NCBI GenBank assembly: GCA_000697055.1
Contig: JNDT01001166.1
Coordinates: 40,037 to 104,036 of the forward strand
Direction of reading: 5' to 3'
DNA: 64,000 nt
DNA from: Saksenaea vasiformis B4078
Lineage: Eukaryota; Mucoromycota; Mucoromycetes; Mucorales; Saksenaeaceae
The notes under the pieces were generated by a model. The model searched no databases and was not told the DNA's origin. It was given only the letters and a program-made list of their open reading frames with translations. The translations under genes were made by a program, and so were the position numbers. Positions 24,801-38,232 of the stretch are shown piece by piece; position 1 is the stretch's first letter, and the number at the start of each line of letters is the position of its first letter.

Positions 24801-25373
24801 CTCTGCCTGAACCCTACACAGCCCTTATTCGTGCGGCCGTCGATATATACTCTAATATTGGCTCTACATACAGGTATACATATAAGCAAGATTTGTATGA
24901 ACTATTGGCAACAGTATACAGTAGCACCGTGCATAATTGTGGAGAAGGAGATAAAACAAATAAATAGTACGGATATATGCATTATCAGTAACCATGTAGT
25001 TGACTTTGAACTGTTCATATTGGTCCATGGTACATATTTGAACTGGAGGAGTGTCCCATTTCTTTTTATTTAGAGGCGAACGAAGTTGTTTTCGGAAAAT
25101 ATGTCGCATGTGCGAGTATGCTAATTTTTTTTATGCCAGATTATACGAAGCAATTAAGAGAGGTATTCGTCAGATAGCTGCTACAAATTGAAGGCAATGT
25201 ACTGGTTGACCATCTCTGTGATATCAACGAATTAGCAAGATCGCAGATAATACATGTATAAATGGCTGTCTACCGACTTGACTGATCAATTATTGATTTC
25301 CACCCTAATAAGGACACGTCAAACATGCAGTCTGTAATTCACCGCGCCTCCAGATCCATCAAATTCAAAACGA
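24801..25373. other. intergenic DNA
   Basis: No gene or recognisable repeat. Confidence 0.4.
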
Positions 25374-25375
25374 TA

Positions 25376-25548
25376 CAGTGGTCCCCCAATAATTTCAACC
25401 GCCAAAGTACAGGCATCTGGTTGAAACTACTGAGAGTTGAAATTGTATGGAATGATTTAAGGTGCAGATGCTTCTCCAGTTTTTCCGAAAAGGTTGAAAA
25501 TACTGAGGGTTGAAAACAATCGAGGGTGAAATTATCGAGGGACCACTG
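25376..25548. mobile_element. 173-bp MITE with pogo/Tigger-like termini and TA target-site duplication
   Basis: The left end CAGTGGTCCCCCAATAATTT and the inverse of the right end CAGTGGTCCCTCGATAATTT match with two differences over the first 20 bases. Each end is flanked by TA (25374-25375 and 25549-25550). CAGT-type ends and TA duplication are typical of pogo/Tigger elements of the Tc1-mariner superfamily. The interior is too short for a transposase, so it is non-autonomous. Sub-terminal motifs (GGTTGAAA) repeat inside. Confidence 0.85.
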
Positions 25549-25550
25549 TA

Positions 25551-26296
25551 CTCATGTCAGATGGACTCATATCGTCCCTCAAGATATATTTGACCATCAT
25601 TGCTCAGTTTTACATATATTCGAGACTCTTTCTTTCGTTTCATCTTTCGCTGTCGTAATCTGCTGTGTCGCGTATACTTTTTCATACAGAGAATCGACAT
25701 TATCTTCAATAAACTGTATCCACTCCTGTTTGACATTATGACCCTTAGATGCCGACGCCCTTTGGAATTGATAGGCAGTGAACCGAATGGACCTTCGCCT
25801 GACTCCTACAAGTCCTTGCTGAAAGCTTCAGTCGCCTTCTGTTGTATTCCGCGGTATGATGTTTTCGCTTGTCCTGCTTCTAATATCGACTACCGCACGA
25901 CATCTAACGGAATAGGTGGTGGTTCCTCTTTTCCTTTTTCCTTTGGCTGTCTCACATGCTCAGCCAATACTTGGACCAGTCTTTCCTCGAAGCTGTTTCT
26001 TGGATATTCCAGCGAGGTCGGACCGTCGACCTGATCGTCCAACCGCAAAGAATGTGTTCAGTACGTATTTTTTTTTCCATTGTAGCAGTCGTAGAGTGGA
26101 AGTCATTGTTAGCAAGCTTGTTACAGAAGATCTGCTATGTTTGGTATATTTGGAATGGATTAACAGGTCCCTGACGTTGGAGCTGCCATGTTAGTTTGCT
26201 ATATCCATAACCGACGCCATTTCTTGTAACACTATTCTCGATCTCTGGAAAGTTGGTCAAGTTCCTCCGTTCAGAAACCGGTATGGAGTTAAGTGC
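25551..26296. other. intergenic DNA with possible decayed minus-strand ORF
   Basis: A minus-strand frame around 25740-26040 contains a Lys/Glu/Pro-rich stretch (RQPKEKEKEEPPPIP) interrupted by stops, which may be a fossil of a transposon protein. Support is weak. Confidence 0.25.
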
Positions 26297-26889
26297 GTTT
26301 GGGTTTGGACCCAACACTTACACAACACCACCCACCAACCAACAACACTGCCAATGCGTGGTCCTAAAGACTACACCAACGCATTTGCAAAGTCCTGACC
26401 TCCCGCGACCCAACAATGACGCCTGGAAGCTGCCACCCGCTCCTTTCAACGACCGTCAGAAACGCATTGGTTCCAATATCTATAATTCCCGTCCTGTGCA
26501 CACATACCAATCGGACAAATGCGAGCATGCCTCCCAACCACATCAATGATCCCAAATACCACGCTGCAACCGATGCGGACAAGTCACAATTAGCACAGGA
26601 GCTTCAAATCAACCGTGCCAGAAAAGCCCTCTAATACATCCGCGCACCAATAAAGTATGCCATCGCCCGAGAGTTTTATCACAAAGGATGGATTCAACTT
26701 ACAGAACTAAAGACTCTCCTTGCCACCAAGCGTTACCACCCGGACGACCCTGACTTCGCTGCACAAAACTTCCCTCTAGTGCCTGAAGAAGCTGATGAAT
26801 TCATGCCTGAAGCCGACCCCAATAAAAACTACAAGAAACGACCTCATGATGAACCCGAACCCACACAATATGAATCAGGACAATATTAG
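26297..26889 (+). pseudogene. decayed ORF, probably transposon-derived
   Basis: Coding-like sequence continues through at least two frames and one in-frame stop. First comes a Pro/Asn-rich piece (DLPRPNNDAWKLPPAPFNDR), then a frame with INDPKYHAATDADKSQLAQE, a TAA near 26632, and then FYHKGWIQLTELKTLLATKR, ending in an acidic, Pro-rich tail (DEPEPTQYESGQY) at 26889. Frame changes plus a stop show it is not functional as read. The highly hydrophilic composition would fit a gag-like or accessory transposon protein, but no diagnostic motif is present. Confidence 0.45.
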
Positions 26890-27332
26890 CCTAACGTTGT
26901 TTGATACAACCGGGCTTTGCAAACACGCAGTAATCTCTCTACTCTCATTTACATAGTCGATCCTCTTCCTCCTGAACCAGGCTAGGCTTCCCTTTCTTTT
27001 CTTTTTTTTCGTTCTTTTCCTTCTCTTCGCTTCCTTTATTCTCTTTTTCTTCCTTAGTTCCATGTTTTCCTAAGCCACTGCCACCCCTTCACCCCACTCC
27101 TTAGACAACACCTTTTCTTTGTTTCATCCATAGGGCTTTTCCTTTTCCGTTCTTTCTGAACTGTCACGAGCAGATATGTCCGACAGCAGCTTAGTACTCG
27201 AGTTTAAAAACCGCCCATTTTGGAGCCGATTGCTGGCCAACCCAGATCGTCCAATAAAAATCGTCCCATTTTCAAGTTAAATACGGTAACAAGGCTGGTG
27301 ATTGCGTTGTCTTTTCTCACACACTTGAAATA
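26890..27332. promoter_or_regulatory. upstream region of the giant gene
   Basis: The interval carries long pyrimidine runs (26990-27060, 27110-27150) and no open gene. It is the presumed promoter and 5' leader of the gene starting at 27333. No specific element is claimed. Confidence 0.35.
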
Positions 27333-30300
27333 ATGCCTTCCATAGCAGCCATTAAAGAAGCTTATGCTTTAGCTTCTGGTCGTGAATCTTTAGATGTCCG
27401 TGAAGAAGCTATATCTCGTCATACCGTCGTAGGGACGGAAGACTGGTACTATTATCGTGGCCTGCTCCTGCTTCAACAGCTATCTCTCGAAATCGGAAAG
27501 AGTGACAAATCTTTGACAGAACGCAAACCGTCCGATGAAGAAAAAACTCTTATGGACAGGATTATCGAACTTCTCAAGGAGTACCGCAGCAAGTTTGTTT
27601 CATCCTTTGCAACCAACAAAGGCTACGACACATTATGCACACGTTACCATCTGCTTGCCTACCCAATTGATACAGAAAAATCGATTCATTTTATCAAGGA
27701 GAGCCTTGGTCTTGATCTCGACCTGAAGCAACCAAATGCCGGCGAAGAGTCAGCCCATACAGACGGGTCGCAGAGAAACGTCTACCCTAGCACTTTGGAT
27801 CGTTCCATCATTGACCCTCGGCAAGTCGTCTCAAACTGTCTCCAGAAATTCTCAAACCAGCAAGAGTTTGCTACAGTGGGGATCGAATTTGCCGCTTTGC
27901 CAATTCTAGCTGCGCTGGTGAAAGAAGGAAATTTGACAGCCGCGCAGAAACTGGCAATGCTGAAAAAACTTTTATTGTATCCCCAAACGTCGGGAGAATT
28001 CGAAGAACAAGGCATTTCCGTTTCGGAGGAAATTGCGCGTGCATGTCAAGACGAGGACGTTGTCGAGGCTATGGAGTCCCTACCCATTCACAACCTAACC
28101 ATAGACCAAATGGATAGGTTGCGGCAGTTGCTTCCCAAGGTCATGGATTCCTGGCGTTTCGTGACCACGTACATGGAAAAACTTGTGCCACCTTCCTATG
28201 TTGCACAGCAATCTGACAGACAGTTTCAGCCGGAATGGGATGATGATGCCAGCGTCCTTGAAGGATACTTGGGCAGTTTGTGGAATTTTGCAGAATCGCT
28301 TCCCGACAGTTACCACCGTCTCAAGGCTTTTATCCTCTTTTATAAGCTGCGCATTAACATCGTTCGGGAGACATACGAAAAAGGCAACTTGACTGAGTAA
28401 GCACGCAAGAGTGCAATTATATACTTGCTAACAATGGACTTACCAGTTACTTGTCCTACTCAAATATCCGCAAAGATACCCAGGGCAAGGATGCCGGTGT
28501 AAGTATCGTACATGTAGACAGCACTTGCAGAATCTTTAAATTTTTGCTCCTTTTAGTTGAAACCTATTCCATTCCTACAAGCGAACCGTATTACACATGA
28601 GGAAGAAACCACAGTTCTCAAACAGTATATTACCGCTCTCCTTAGTAACGGCCATATGACGTCACTGGAAGGCCTAGCAAAATACCTGGATTATGACGAT
28701 TTCCTTAAACCACTCTATGCGACTGTATCGCTTACACATCAGAGAGATGCTGACGACAAGAGCATTGCCACATGGTCCGCTATGTTGGGAGAGAAAGAAT
28801 TCGAGGCTCTCGTAAATCGGTCGGAGCTTGATTTCGCGCCCTCTACAGCGAAATTGCAGAGAACAAGACTCCCGGAGGATAATATCAAACTTGACATCAT
28901 TTTGAAGAACACACCTTATCTCAACGTCCGCGTGTTTCAGATTGACATGTTCAATTATTGGAAGGCCCGCTTAGCGGGTGGCCGCAGCAAGAAAGAAGAA
29001 TACAGCTTCGATCTCGACGGTCTTTGCCCAATATGGGAGAAGAACTTTGATTACAGTCATGTCCCCACGCTTCATACCTTGAAGGAGTCTTTCGTGTTTG
29101 GTAAAGATAACCTTGCATCGGATGTCTTTGAAGGACGTGGATTCTGGGTTATCGACTTCATCGGTGGACATAATCAATGTCGCGCTATTGTTCAAAAGGT
29201 ACACTTTCCTGAGGAAACAAGTTGCATGCGTCTTATGCTAAATCGCGCTTATCTTGCTAGGGTCATCTTTCTCACCTTGTCCAAGATACACCCGCAGGCC
29301 ACTTGATTCGAGTCTTTAGTGAGACCAACGGTTGCTTAAAATCCGAGTGCAAGATATGGTACGGAAACAACTTTCACAAGGTAACAAAACAAAGTCAGAG
29401 GCTTTTATGTTTACTTGTTATTTATGCATGTCTTTTTTTAGCCTGACGAGTCCGGGGACATTTTAATTCCGTATGCCACATCAGCACAGACGTCCAATGC
29501 ATCAGGCAAGCTGTTGCTTATGTCCGATGATGACTTTTGCATACCCGTTGAATTCCATCAGAAGGAAGAAGGTTATACCTTGAACTGTCAGTTCTATGTG
29601 AACCCAGAGACAATTGTGCAAAATAAGCAAGCAAAGGTGAAACAAGTACTAAGGAAGAAGCATAAATATTGACCTTGTTGTGTAGGTTGTAGTGACTCCC
29701 ACACTGGAGATCCATGGGCAACCTGCTCCACTTAGCTTACTGTACGACGTTAGTCTTACGGTGAAAACAGAAAATGTTTTTGGTGTCAAGAGTACTCTGG
29801 ATGCTCAGGATCTTGTTCTAAACAAGGACACGCCTGTTGAATTTGATTTTACTGTTCCGAGTCTTTGTAAGTGTCAGAAACAAAGCATTATGGGTCTTAA
29901 TCAAATGTATTTTCTTTACAGTGAAGAACTTGAAGTTTATCTTGAATGCAAAAGTCAAAACCATTTCCGCTGATGCTCCACAATCTGTGCAAGCGCATCG
30001 AGAAATCCAACTTAACGGGTTGGAAGACCAAATTGTCAGCTCCTATCTTCAAGTTGCTGCGGAAGGCTACCTTTTGAAAATTCTTGGAAAAAATGGTGAG
30101 CTTGGGCAACAAGGAAAAGATATGTTTTTAAACCGTCATCTATAGGTGAGCCGCGAAAATCTCACACTGTTCGACTCTCCCTCAAACACACAATGGTGAC
30201 GGAACTTATTGAATTGACAATGCAAACCGATGCTGATGGTATCATCCATCTTGGAAAGCTGGAAAATGTCGCTTGGGTCCAGACATCCGAACCTGTCTAT

Positions 30301-33300
30301 AGACAATGGCTTCTTAACCCTGAACAAGTCCTGTCTCCACCGGTGATTTGTGCCATTGCTAACGAACCTTTTGAAGTTTCTTTATCCTCCTATGATGGCA
30401 CCATCTGTTCTCTGTTCAGCACTGGTCTGCGTGGGTAAGTCTGCGAAGCAGAAACAACATACATTTTAAAGCTAACACACGCGGTAGACTACCTATTTCT
30501 GATTATTCGGACCGTATTACCAAAAGAAAAAATGGCATTGAGGTGTCAGGCTTACCAGAGGGAAAATACAGCCTCTACATGACCACCCGAACGGACCACG
30601 TCCAGATCATCGAGTGCAATATTATTCAACAGCATGGCGAAGGCGCTTCTGCAGCCGACAATCTTTGGTCTGGATGGTTATTGGGTCGCGAAGAATATGC
30701 AAAGAGCACGCATGTGCCTGTTGCACGTCCCTTCAGCTTGCAAGATGTTGACATTAACAAGGACCAAGTCACCATCCGTCTTGCCAATTGGTCGGACGGT
30801 AATACATTTGCGCTTGTTACAACTTCTGCTTTTGTCCCTCGTCCAAACAACAGCCTATTCTCTGGTACTATGAGTGGCCGATGGAAGAGACGTTTCAATC
30901 AGGCGCGAGTGTCACGTCAGACACCATCAGTATTTTTGACCGGCCGTAAATTGAGTGAAGAGTACCAGTATGTTCTCAATCGTGAACGTGCAGACAAGTG
31001 GGTTGGAAGTACGCTTGACAAGCCGCCCGCACTAATGTATGCCGAGGTAAGATATGCAAACTTGAGAAGCGCAGCTAAACAAGCCCTGAAAGAAACATGC
31101 CTCGACTTCCGCAGACATAAAGTCATCCGCTAGTGAACAAGATTTTGAGAAGCCTGCGAAAAAAATGAAAGCTAATCTGGCATGTGGTTTTGGAGGTGCG
31201 GCGAACTGCAGAATGTCGTCCATGAACTATTGCGATGAAGGATTGGGCCTTGGTATGTTGCACAATGTCGACCATGACCGGCTCTCTCAACTTTTTTCCA
31301 GAATTCTTGAATCACCAGTGTCCAGTGATTTGTCGAAAACCTGATGAAAATGGCTGCATTGTGATTCCTCGCAGTGAACTAGGTGATGGCAACATACTGC
31401 AGTTGGCCGTTATCTCCGGCGAACAAGGCATTGCGAAGGAAATGATCATTCCTGACGTATCATTGGACCTGAAGACAACGAGTTTATGCCATTCAGCAGA
31501 AGACCTGGATGTGTCCAAGGCATATATTCGTTCAAAGTCTGTCTCTGTTTTGAATCCAAAGACGGGCGAAGATGGCGAAGCGAAGAGCGCCGTGTTGGAT
31601 CTGAAGAAAGATCAACATGAGTGGGAGGTGGTTGCGACCCAAGAAAAACTATTTACTCTCTTCAAGTCGCTATCGAACCATTCGGTTGCTGGAAGACTTG
31701 ATCAATTTGAATTCCTTATGACATGGCATTCTTTCGATCTTTCGAAGAAACTCAAGCTTCACGAAGAAAAGCGCTGTCATGAATTCAACCTATGGCTCAA
31801 ACAGAAGGATCCTGAGTTCTTCGATAAATATGTGAAGCCATTTATCAAGGTAATTATTATCGCGTTCTCATGCGATCAAGTGGCTTACTCGCCCTTGCTT
31901 TGTCCTGCTAGAGCAAGGTCTGCAAGAGCTTTTTGGATCTTTACCTTGCCGATGAAGACTTGACTTCGTATACCGAGAGTTTGTTCCTATTCCAGGAACT
32001 CAATGCAGCGGAGAAAGCATTACTGGCCAAACGTGTGCCGGAGGTCGCACCCTCAGTCCTTGCAAATTTCGCCAACGACTACGAGCAAATTGTCCACTCG
32101 CAAACGGATACAGGTTTCGACACGGTGCTCGCAGGAAGCAGATTGGCACCGGTGGATCGTATGGTCCCGCAGGCTTACTATGCAATGGCCCAGCCGTTCA
32201 GCGCTCGTATGGCCAGTAGCCGCATGCGAGCAATGCCACCGGCTGCACCAGCTGCTTTGGCTGAAACAATTTCATTGCGCAAGTATCGCGGTAAGGGTAG
32301 CTCACGTGCAGCTTTGAATATAAGGGGTACACTAATGGATCACGCTACAATAGATAATATGGCGGAATATGGAGAAGAGGATGAAGAGGTTGAAGATGAT
32401 GAATATTTAGAGGACGCATTCGCAGATAGTGCAGCTATGCAGGACGGAGCAGACCATGGCCCTTCTGACGATGAAATGGAGGTTGATGATGATGAAGACA
32501 AAAGTTTTGAGGAAGACGCTGAGATAGAAGCTCTGAGAAAAAAGGCAAAGCAGGCGCTTGTTAAGGAGCCTTACGAGTTCTTGAAACCTACAAGTGAATG
32601 GGAGGAAAAGGGCTACTATTTCAATGAGAAGGATAGTTCCGAGCTTGTGCGCGTTAATCAGTTTTGGATTGATTATGTGAAAGCAAGCAACGATGAACCT
32701 TTCCTGACCGGAGTAAGTCATTGCTATGGGATACTCTACAGTTAGCTGACGTTTTCGTCTCTACAGAATTTCATCTATGCTGCCAGCACCTTCACTGAAG
32801 TCCTATTTGCTTTGGCGCTTTTCGACGTTCCTTTCCAGGCTGATTCCCAGTGGAAGCAAGAGATGGATGCGGAAAATGGAACAGTTTCCATCATTTCGAA
32901 TACCCCGTGTGTCGTACTCTATCGAATCTTGCAGGTACGGTCTATTCCAAACAGACAACCTTTTACTAATTCGACGATGAAAAGGAAACCGAGCAAACCC
33001 TTCCCACTAATCCAGTTATTCTTTTGGGTCAAGGATTTCTTGTGCAAAACGGAAATTCATCGTATTCAGATGAATACGAAATGGTGGAACCGACTGATCT
33101 ACGACCATTTACGAATTACGGATGGAATCTCGCCATTAGTAGTAAGTGCAACATATACGCATTGCCTTTCCTGACACTCAACTCGATATAGATGTTTCTT
33201 CCAAGGCGTGTGTTTGCGAGGTCACGATGCAGATACCCACGGGTTCTGTCCCGACAGGCCTAACTGCCTATTGCCGATCGAAGACGATCAAGATCCAGCC

Positions 33301-35073
33301 CTACTCCACGTGGCGTGAAGTCGTCGGATCCTTTTACTTCCCCTATGCAGGCAAGTTTACGCATCTGCCCGTGACACTGGCTCAGGACGGGGCACTGTTG
33401 AACTACTCGCAGCCCATGCACATTGAGGTCAAAGAAACTTTACAAGCTACTGGGCAGGGCAACGTTGCTGAAATGAATTGGAATACGGTGGCTAGCTGCT
33501 CGACACATGAGGAAGTCCTTGCCTACCTTTCTCAGCAGAAGAATCTTGATCGTCTAGATATGAGCCTGATCACCTGGCGTATGACAAACGTAGAGTTTGC
33601 TCGCAAGGTGTTTGACATCCTTGGTCGCCAACGACGCTATTATTCGCAATCGCTGTGGCAATACGGTGTCTATCATCGTTTTGCTGATATTATTCGCGAA
33701 CTGCTTGAAGACAAGCACACCGCCCCACTACTTTTGACAAAGGCTGGCCGTGCCTTTGAGTCGCCGCTGGTGTCTATCCGGCCCATGGAGCATCGAACAT
33801 TTGAGCTTTTTGATTATTATCCAATCATCACCGCAAGGGGTAGGACCAACGCTTCTGTGGGTGAGGTTCTATTATTAACCATCATGTTGTAGCTCATCGA
33901 CTTGGTTCCGCCCCGGAAATACTGAACAAGCAGTTCTTTGAACAATACAACCGTTTCTTGGAATACTTGTCCCAAAAAGTCGAAGCCGATGTGACCGATC
34001 TCGGAATCTTGGCAATGTATTTGGCGTCGCAAGATCGTATTGGTGAAGCCAACGATGTGTATCAACAATTGCTTAAGAAGATGCCGCAAGAGGATAGCAC
34101 GGCGATGAAATCAATGCAGGTTCAGCTGGATTACCTTGGCGCCTACTTGTTGACACGCGTTCGCGCTGATGGGGTGCAGGCAGGTCAGGCAGCAATTGAC
34201 CTGTGTTTAGCGCGCGAAACGGCAAAAAAATATCGCGAATGTGGTGTGCTTTCCTGGCGCAAGCGATTTGCTAGCCTTGAAGACTACATCGATGAGGTTG
34301 AGAGCACTTTCGACGACAAAATAGCAGCTCTCGACACCAAGCGACGACAAGGACGTGCGATCAAATCCGAGCCATTGCTTGAATTTAGCATCAAGGAGAA
34401 CCAGCTTGATATCCGTTACGCCGGAGTGAACGAAGTTCAAATAAGATATTACAAGATGAACATTGAAGTGATGTTTACAAGTAATCCATTTATCAATGCC
34501 GGCGGCTATCGAGCTTCTAGCGCTGAAAATTACACCACTGTGAAGCCAAACTACGTTGAATGTCATACGCTTGATGAAACAACTGGAGAGGCAGAAGAAG
34601 AGGAAGATGACTTCGAATTTATTGGCATTGGCAGAGCAAAAATGCACAAGAAAATGGTTCCCCTCCTACAAGAACTGGCCAAGGCGAATACGGTGATTGA
34701 GATCACAGGCGAAGGTCTTCGACGTAGCCAGCTGCACTTTGCTCACCAACTCGTTGTGCATGTGTCGGAAGCCTACGGTAGTATTCGTGTTTTGAACCAA
34801 GCAACCAGACGACCCATTGGTGGTGCATACGTGAAGGTCTATGTACGCACGAAACGTGATTATGGAAGCAAGGTTGAGTTCTGGCGGGACGGCTACAGCG
34901 GTTTGAATGGTGTGTTTGACTATGTTGGTGTAACGGAAGGCAACGCCTTGGTTGGAGGACCAGACCAGATAGAGTTAAAAGATGTCGTTCGACAGCAAGT
35001 TGAGAAATTCAGTATCCTTGTTGTGACAAACGAGGACGGAGCACTCATCAAGGAAGCATTTCCCCCGTGTTGA
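27333..35073 (+). CDS. giant 2,312-aa protein of unknown function
   Basis: Sixteen exons: 27333-28396, 28447-28498, 28557-29198, 29261-29380, 29442-29636, 29686-29866, 29922-30095, 30146-30434, 30488-31046, 31093-31252, 31302-31849, 31912-32712, 32767-32934, 32985-33141, 33192-33839 and 33893-35073. All phases agree. I do not know a name for it. The first ~400 residues look helical and soluble. The middle alternates short beta-rich segments, including LKILGKNGEPR, MQTDADGIIHLGKLE and PDENGCIVIPRSELGDGN, resembling repeated sandwich domains of macroglobulin type, though this is only an impression. An acidic stretch lies at about 1470-1540. The C-terminal part has helical repeats and then VKVYVRTKR plus FWRDGYSGLNGVFDY near 2240, ending in an ILVV...AFPPC tail. 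There is no signal peptide, membrane segment or thioester (GCGEQ) motif, so it is probably intracellular. Confidence 0.85.
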
Positions 35074-36327
35074 TGAGTTTCCGGCACTCAATGTATCACC
35101 ACAATCCTGCCCCTGCACAAACAAGACCTGATGAGTGAACATGTGCTACCGAAGTTTTCGGTTTTTTCATTCCAAAGAAAAATAACAGAGCCACATGAAG
35201 TAGCTTAATTAGGGAATTTTAAGAAAGGAACAATGAGACACTGTGTTTTGATTTTGAATGTTTTTGGCCTCCAGTTATTCCGCAAAGGGCATGAGGATTG
35301 ACTTCCAACTATTTGAATTAATGCGACAGGTGGCTGTCTTAAGCACGTTGATTATAGGGAAGGGAGCGGAAAGTCGTTGGCTTGTTTCACGTTACTCGTG
35401 ACGCTGATAGCATCTGGAGCCCTTGTTTGTCAAATACGGTAGGGCTCTTGGAGCACAACCTCCTATATTGTCACGAGAGGTAAAGGCAGAACGTAGAATT
35501 TGACCGAGCTGGTACCAGGTCCCGCGTTGCATACAAATTCATAGTAACTATACGCTGGATCGTACTAGATATATATTCACAGATAGAAAGTAGAGCTCTT
35601 CAGTAGATCTGTGAGAAAACCTGATTGCTCTTTTTGGAAAAGTTGAAATAGATTCTCCTTCTTGACCTTTGTGGCAACAACTAGCTCCAACGATGACGCT
35701 GTCATTGAGATATACATTAACAGTTTTTCATGGTTACCTTTGCGAGATTTCCTCGCAGATACGAGCTTTGCAGTTTTATTAATCCTACATAAAGATCATC
35801 ACGATTAGATGGAATCTGATCCATAGGCAAGTCTTGACTTCACCAGAGGACAAATTTGTCACGTCTCTCTCACGCTCGGAACCTAGTTTGCTACCAACGT
35901 GATGGCAGATAAGTCTGTTTATCCTTTTACTTTCTAGTTCTATTCGTGATACATGTATCTAATTGTGAATTCGTTGGAATGACAGTTTTCTCCATCTCAT
36001 CATTGTTTGATTCATGAGTCAAAGGAACCACACGGGAGTTGCTCATGCTGACGACTAGTACTCAGTCAACGATGCTCTTTGTGTCAAAGCAGTTTTTTCC
36101 ATGGAACCAGTTGTGAAAGGACTTGTGATTGACCACTTCTACCAGTCATGTACAGTCGTTACTTAGAAATGAGTAAATATGATCTATCTGTTCAACATTC
36201 GCTCATTCAAGATAAACCTCTGCTTTCTCGAATCTCCATCCAGAGAAAAAGAGATTGTATTCTCTTGCAGAATTGACACTATTTCAATAGAAAAATTGCT
36301 CTAGCACGAAACAGCCGCATCACCGGC
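35074..36327. other. intergenic DNA downstream of the giant gene
   Basis: No supported gene. Confidence 0.5.
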
Positions 36328-37062
36328 ATGAATTATATTTCTCCAAGTAGAGGAGTAGATTTGGCGTTATACCATAATCATCTGTCAATACATAGAGCGG
36401 TTATTGTGAATGTCACGGATCGACAGCTTCAATACACAGTAGGGCTTGTTGCGAGGATAGATTTTATTAGACGCCCAAATACAAGCATTCTTCAAGGATC
36501 TAATTCTCTTATGAAGTGAGCCTGATAGGTGGTATACCCCGGTAGCATAGCCTACGTTAAGCCTACTTAGAGAACATCCATAAAGACTTTACAAATAAAA
36601 ACGAGCATGGCGACATAAAAGATATCAAAGGCAGCTGTAGGAAACTGTTACTGCTGTGTGGCAAGCTGCAAGTCCGGTTTAACCAAACATGGAATCATCT
36701 CCGATTATGATAAGATTAACCAAGTGATTTTGGGCAGGGGAGGCTTTTCTCAAGACTAGACACTTGTCCAACATGTAGCTGCAATACAAGCCTAATAGCC
36801 TACACAGTCAGATGTCTACAGTTAAATATCACAAATTTCTAATCCTTTTACTGCCCTATGGGAAATGGGGTGTCGTTAGCAGTGACAAGGAAAGTAACGA
36901 TAAATAATCTGAAAAAACGTGAGATTATTACTTTAACGGGGTAAACAACAACGGGTTTGACCGACCGCAAAAGAACCTTTCCAGAACAACTTTATAGAGA
37001 CGTGAAGCTGAAGACAACACATCCTACGTGTTCACGAGACAAGCGCTCCCTCTCTCATGATA

Positions 37063-37099
<37 letters not shown>

Positions 37100-37217
37100 A
37101 CTATTTGATGACATCAGCGATGGTGCAAGTGATGGCAGTATTCAAGCTGTTATGGACTCAGTGATTTTCAGGGAAGGAATCAACTTAGCTCCAAGATCAC
37201 GACCATTTTCGGCTTGA
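36328..37217 (+). pseudogene. cluster of decayed ORFs with an internal poly-A tract
   Basis: Three coding-like pieces follow one another in different frames: 36328-36519 (VDLALYHNHLSIHRAVIV), about 36562-36706 (AYLENIHKDFTNKNEHGDIK) and 36957-37217 (FDDISDGASDGSIQAVMDSV). None forms an intact gene or joins by clean splice sites, and the last runs through the A30 tract. They look like the remains of one transposon protein or gene. The family is not recognisable. Confidence 0.3.
37066..37095 (+). repeat. A30 homopolymer
   Basis: An uninterrupted run of thirty A residues, far longer than any other in the window. It may mark the 3' end of a reverse-transcribed insert or be simple slippage. Confidence 0.9.
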
Positions 37218-38149
37218 GAGCAAAAGCCTACTGGAAATAGGTTCGCAAACTACTAACCCGGGTCTATGGATTTCAATATGTACGTTGTTAGTTCACTTGC
37301 GGATGAAGAGATTTGAAACACTGAAGTTGCACCACAGAAATACTACATGAGCTGGGTCTAAAGTTTGACATCGCTCCGGCAGAGAGAATACGCTATACCA
37401 ATCAGATAGAGTTCATTGTGTTACACATTGACATTAGAAACGACGCGCATCTGATAAAATGTAACACCCCAGGTGGCTTCTCTTCTTTCCACTGTGAAAC
37501 GAAGTCGGGTAAAAATTACCCTTTTCTAGTTAAAATACTTCTTGGCAGCGATTATTAAATTGTGATCGCCCTCTTTATCATGAGATTTACCAGAAAATGA
37601 TAAATGAAAAAATTCATCTTTTCCTTCCTTCTACTCTTAATCTTCCATCTTGCTTATTACATCAGACACAATTCAGGAAGTTCCATGGCTATTACATCGG
37701 AAATGATAGCTGAGATCTGACTTCTGAATGTAGAGAAAGAAAAAGAGAAAGAAAAAGAGAGTAGCTAGCGAATTGATCATCTCACTTAACTTTTTTGTAT
37801 CGTGTTCATTTTTATTTACGTTGTAGTCTTACATCAAATGTAAAATCTAAGGACCAGAGTAGTTCAAACAGCCACATGACTCTATCAGATGATCGAGATA
37901 TTCATCGGACGCGGAGTGTTAACCAGCTTTTTTCTTTGGTACAGCAAAGGGTCTTCGCAGCTGCGGATCAGTGCGCATAACGTTACCATCGTACAATGTT
38001 ACCAGACCAAAAGTGCAACGAAACTCGGAAAATACCGCTTTAAATCTAATAACTATTCGGCCATGATATATTTTACAATAGTTTACTTCCGTGTTACACC
38101 AACACATCTCAAAAAAAATCTACATATAAAGAAGGAATAACTATCTTTC
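37218..38149. other. intergenic DNA upstream of the MFS transporter
   Basis: No supported gene. A short GA-rich microrepeat (AAAGAGAAAGAAAAAGAGA) lies near 37738-37760. Confidence 0.5.
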
Positions 38150-38232
38150 CTTTTTTCTCTTCCCCTCTTTTTTATTTTTTTCTTTTCCGCTTTCTTTACA
38201 AGAGAGAAGAAAGAAGGAAAAAACAAAAAAAG
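38150..38232 (+). promoter_or_regulatory. pyrimidine- then purine-rich leader of the MFS gene
   Basis: A ~50-base CT tract followed by a ~30-base GA tract lies directly before the ATG at 38233, a composition common in fungal core promoters and leaders. No precise element is claimed. Confidence 0.4.
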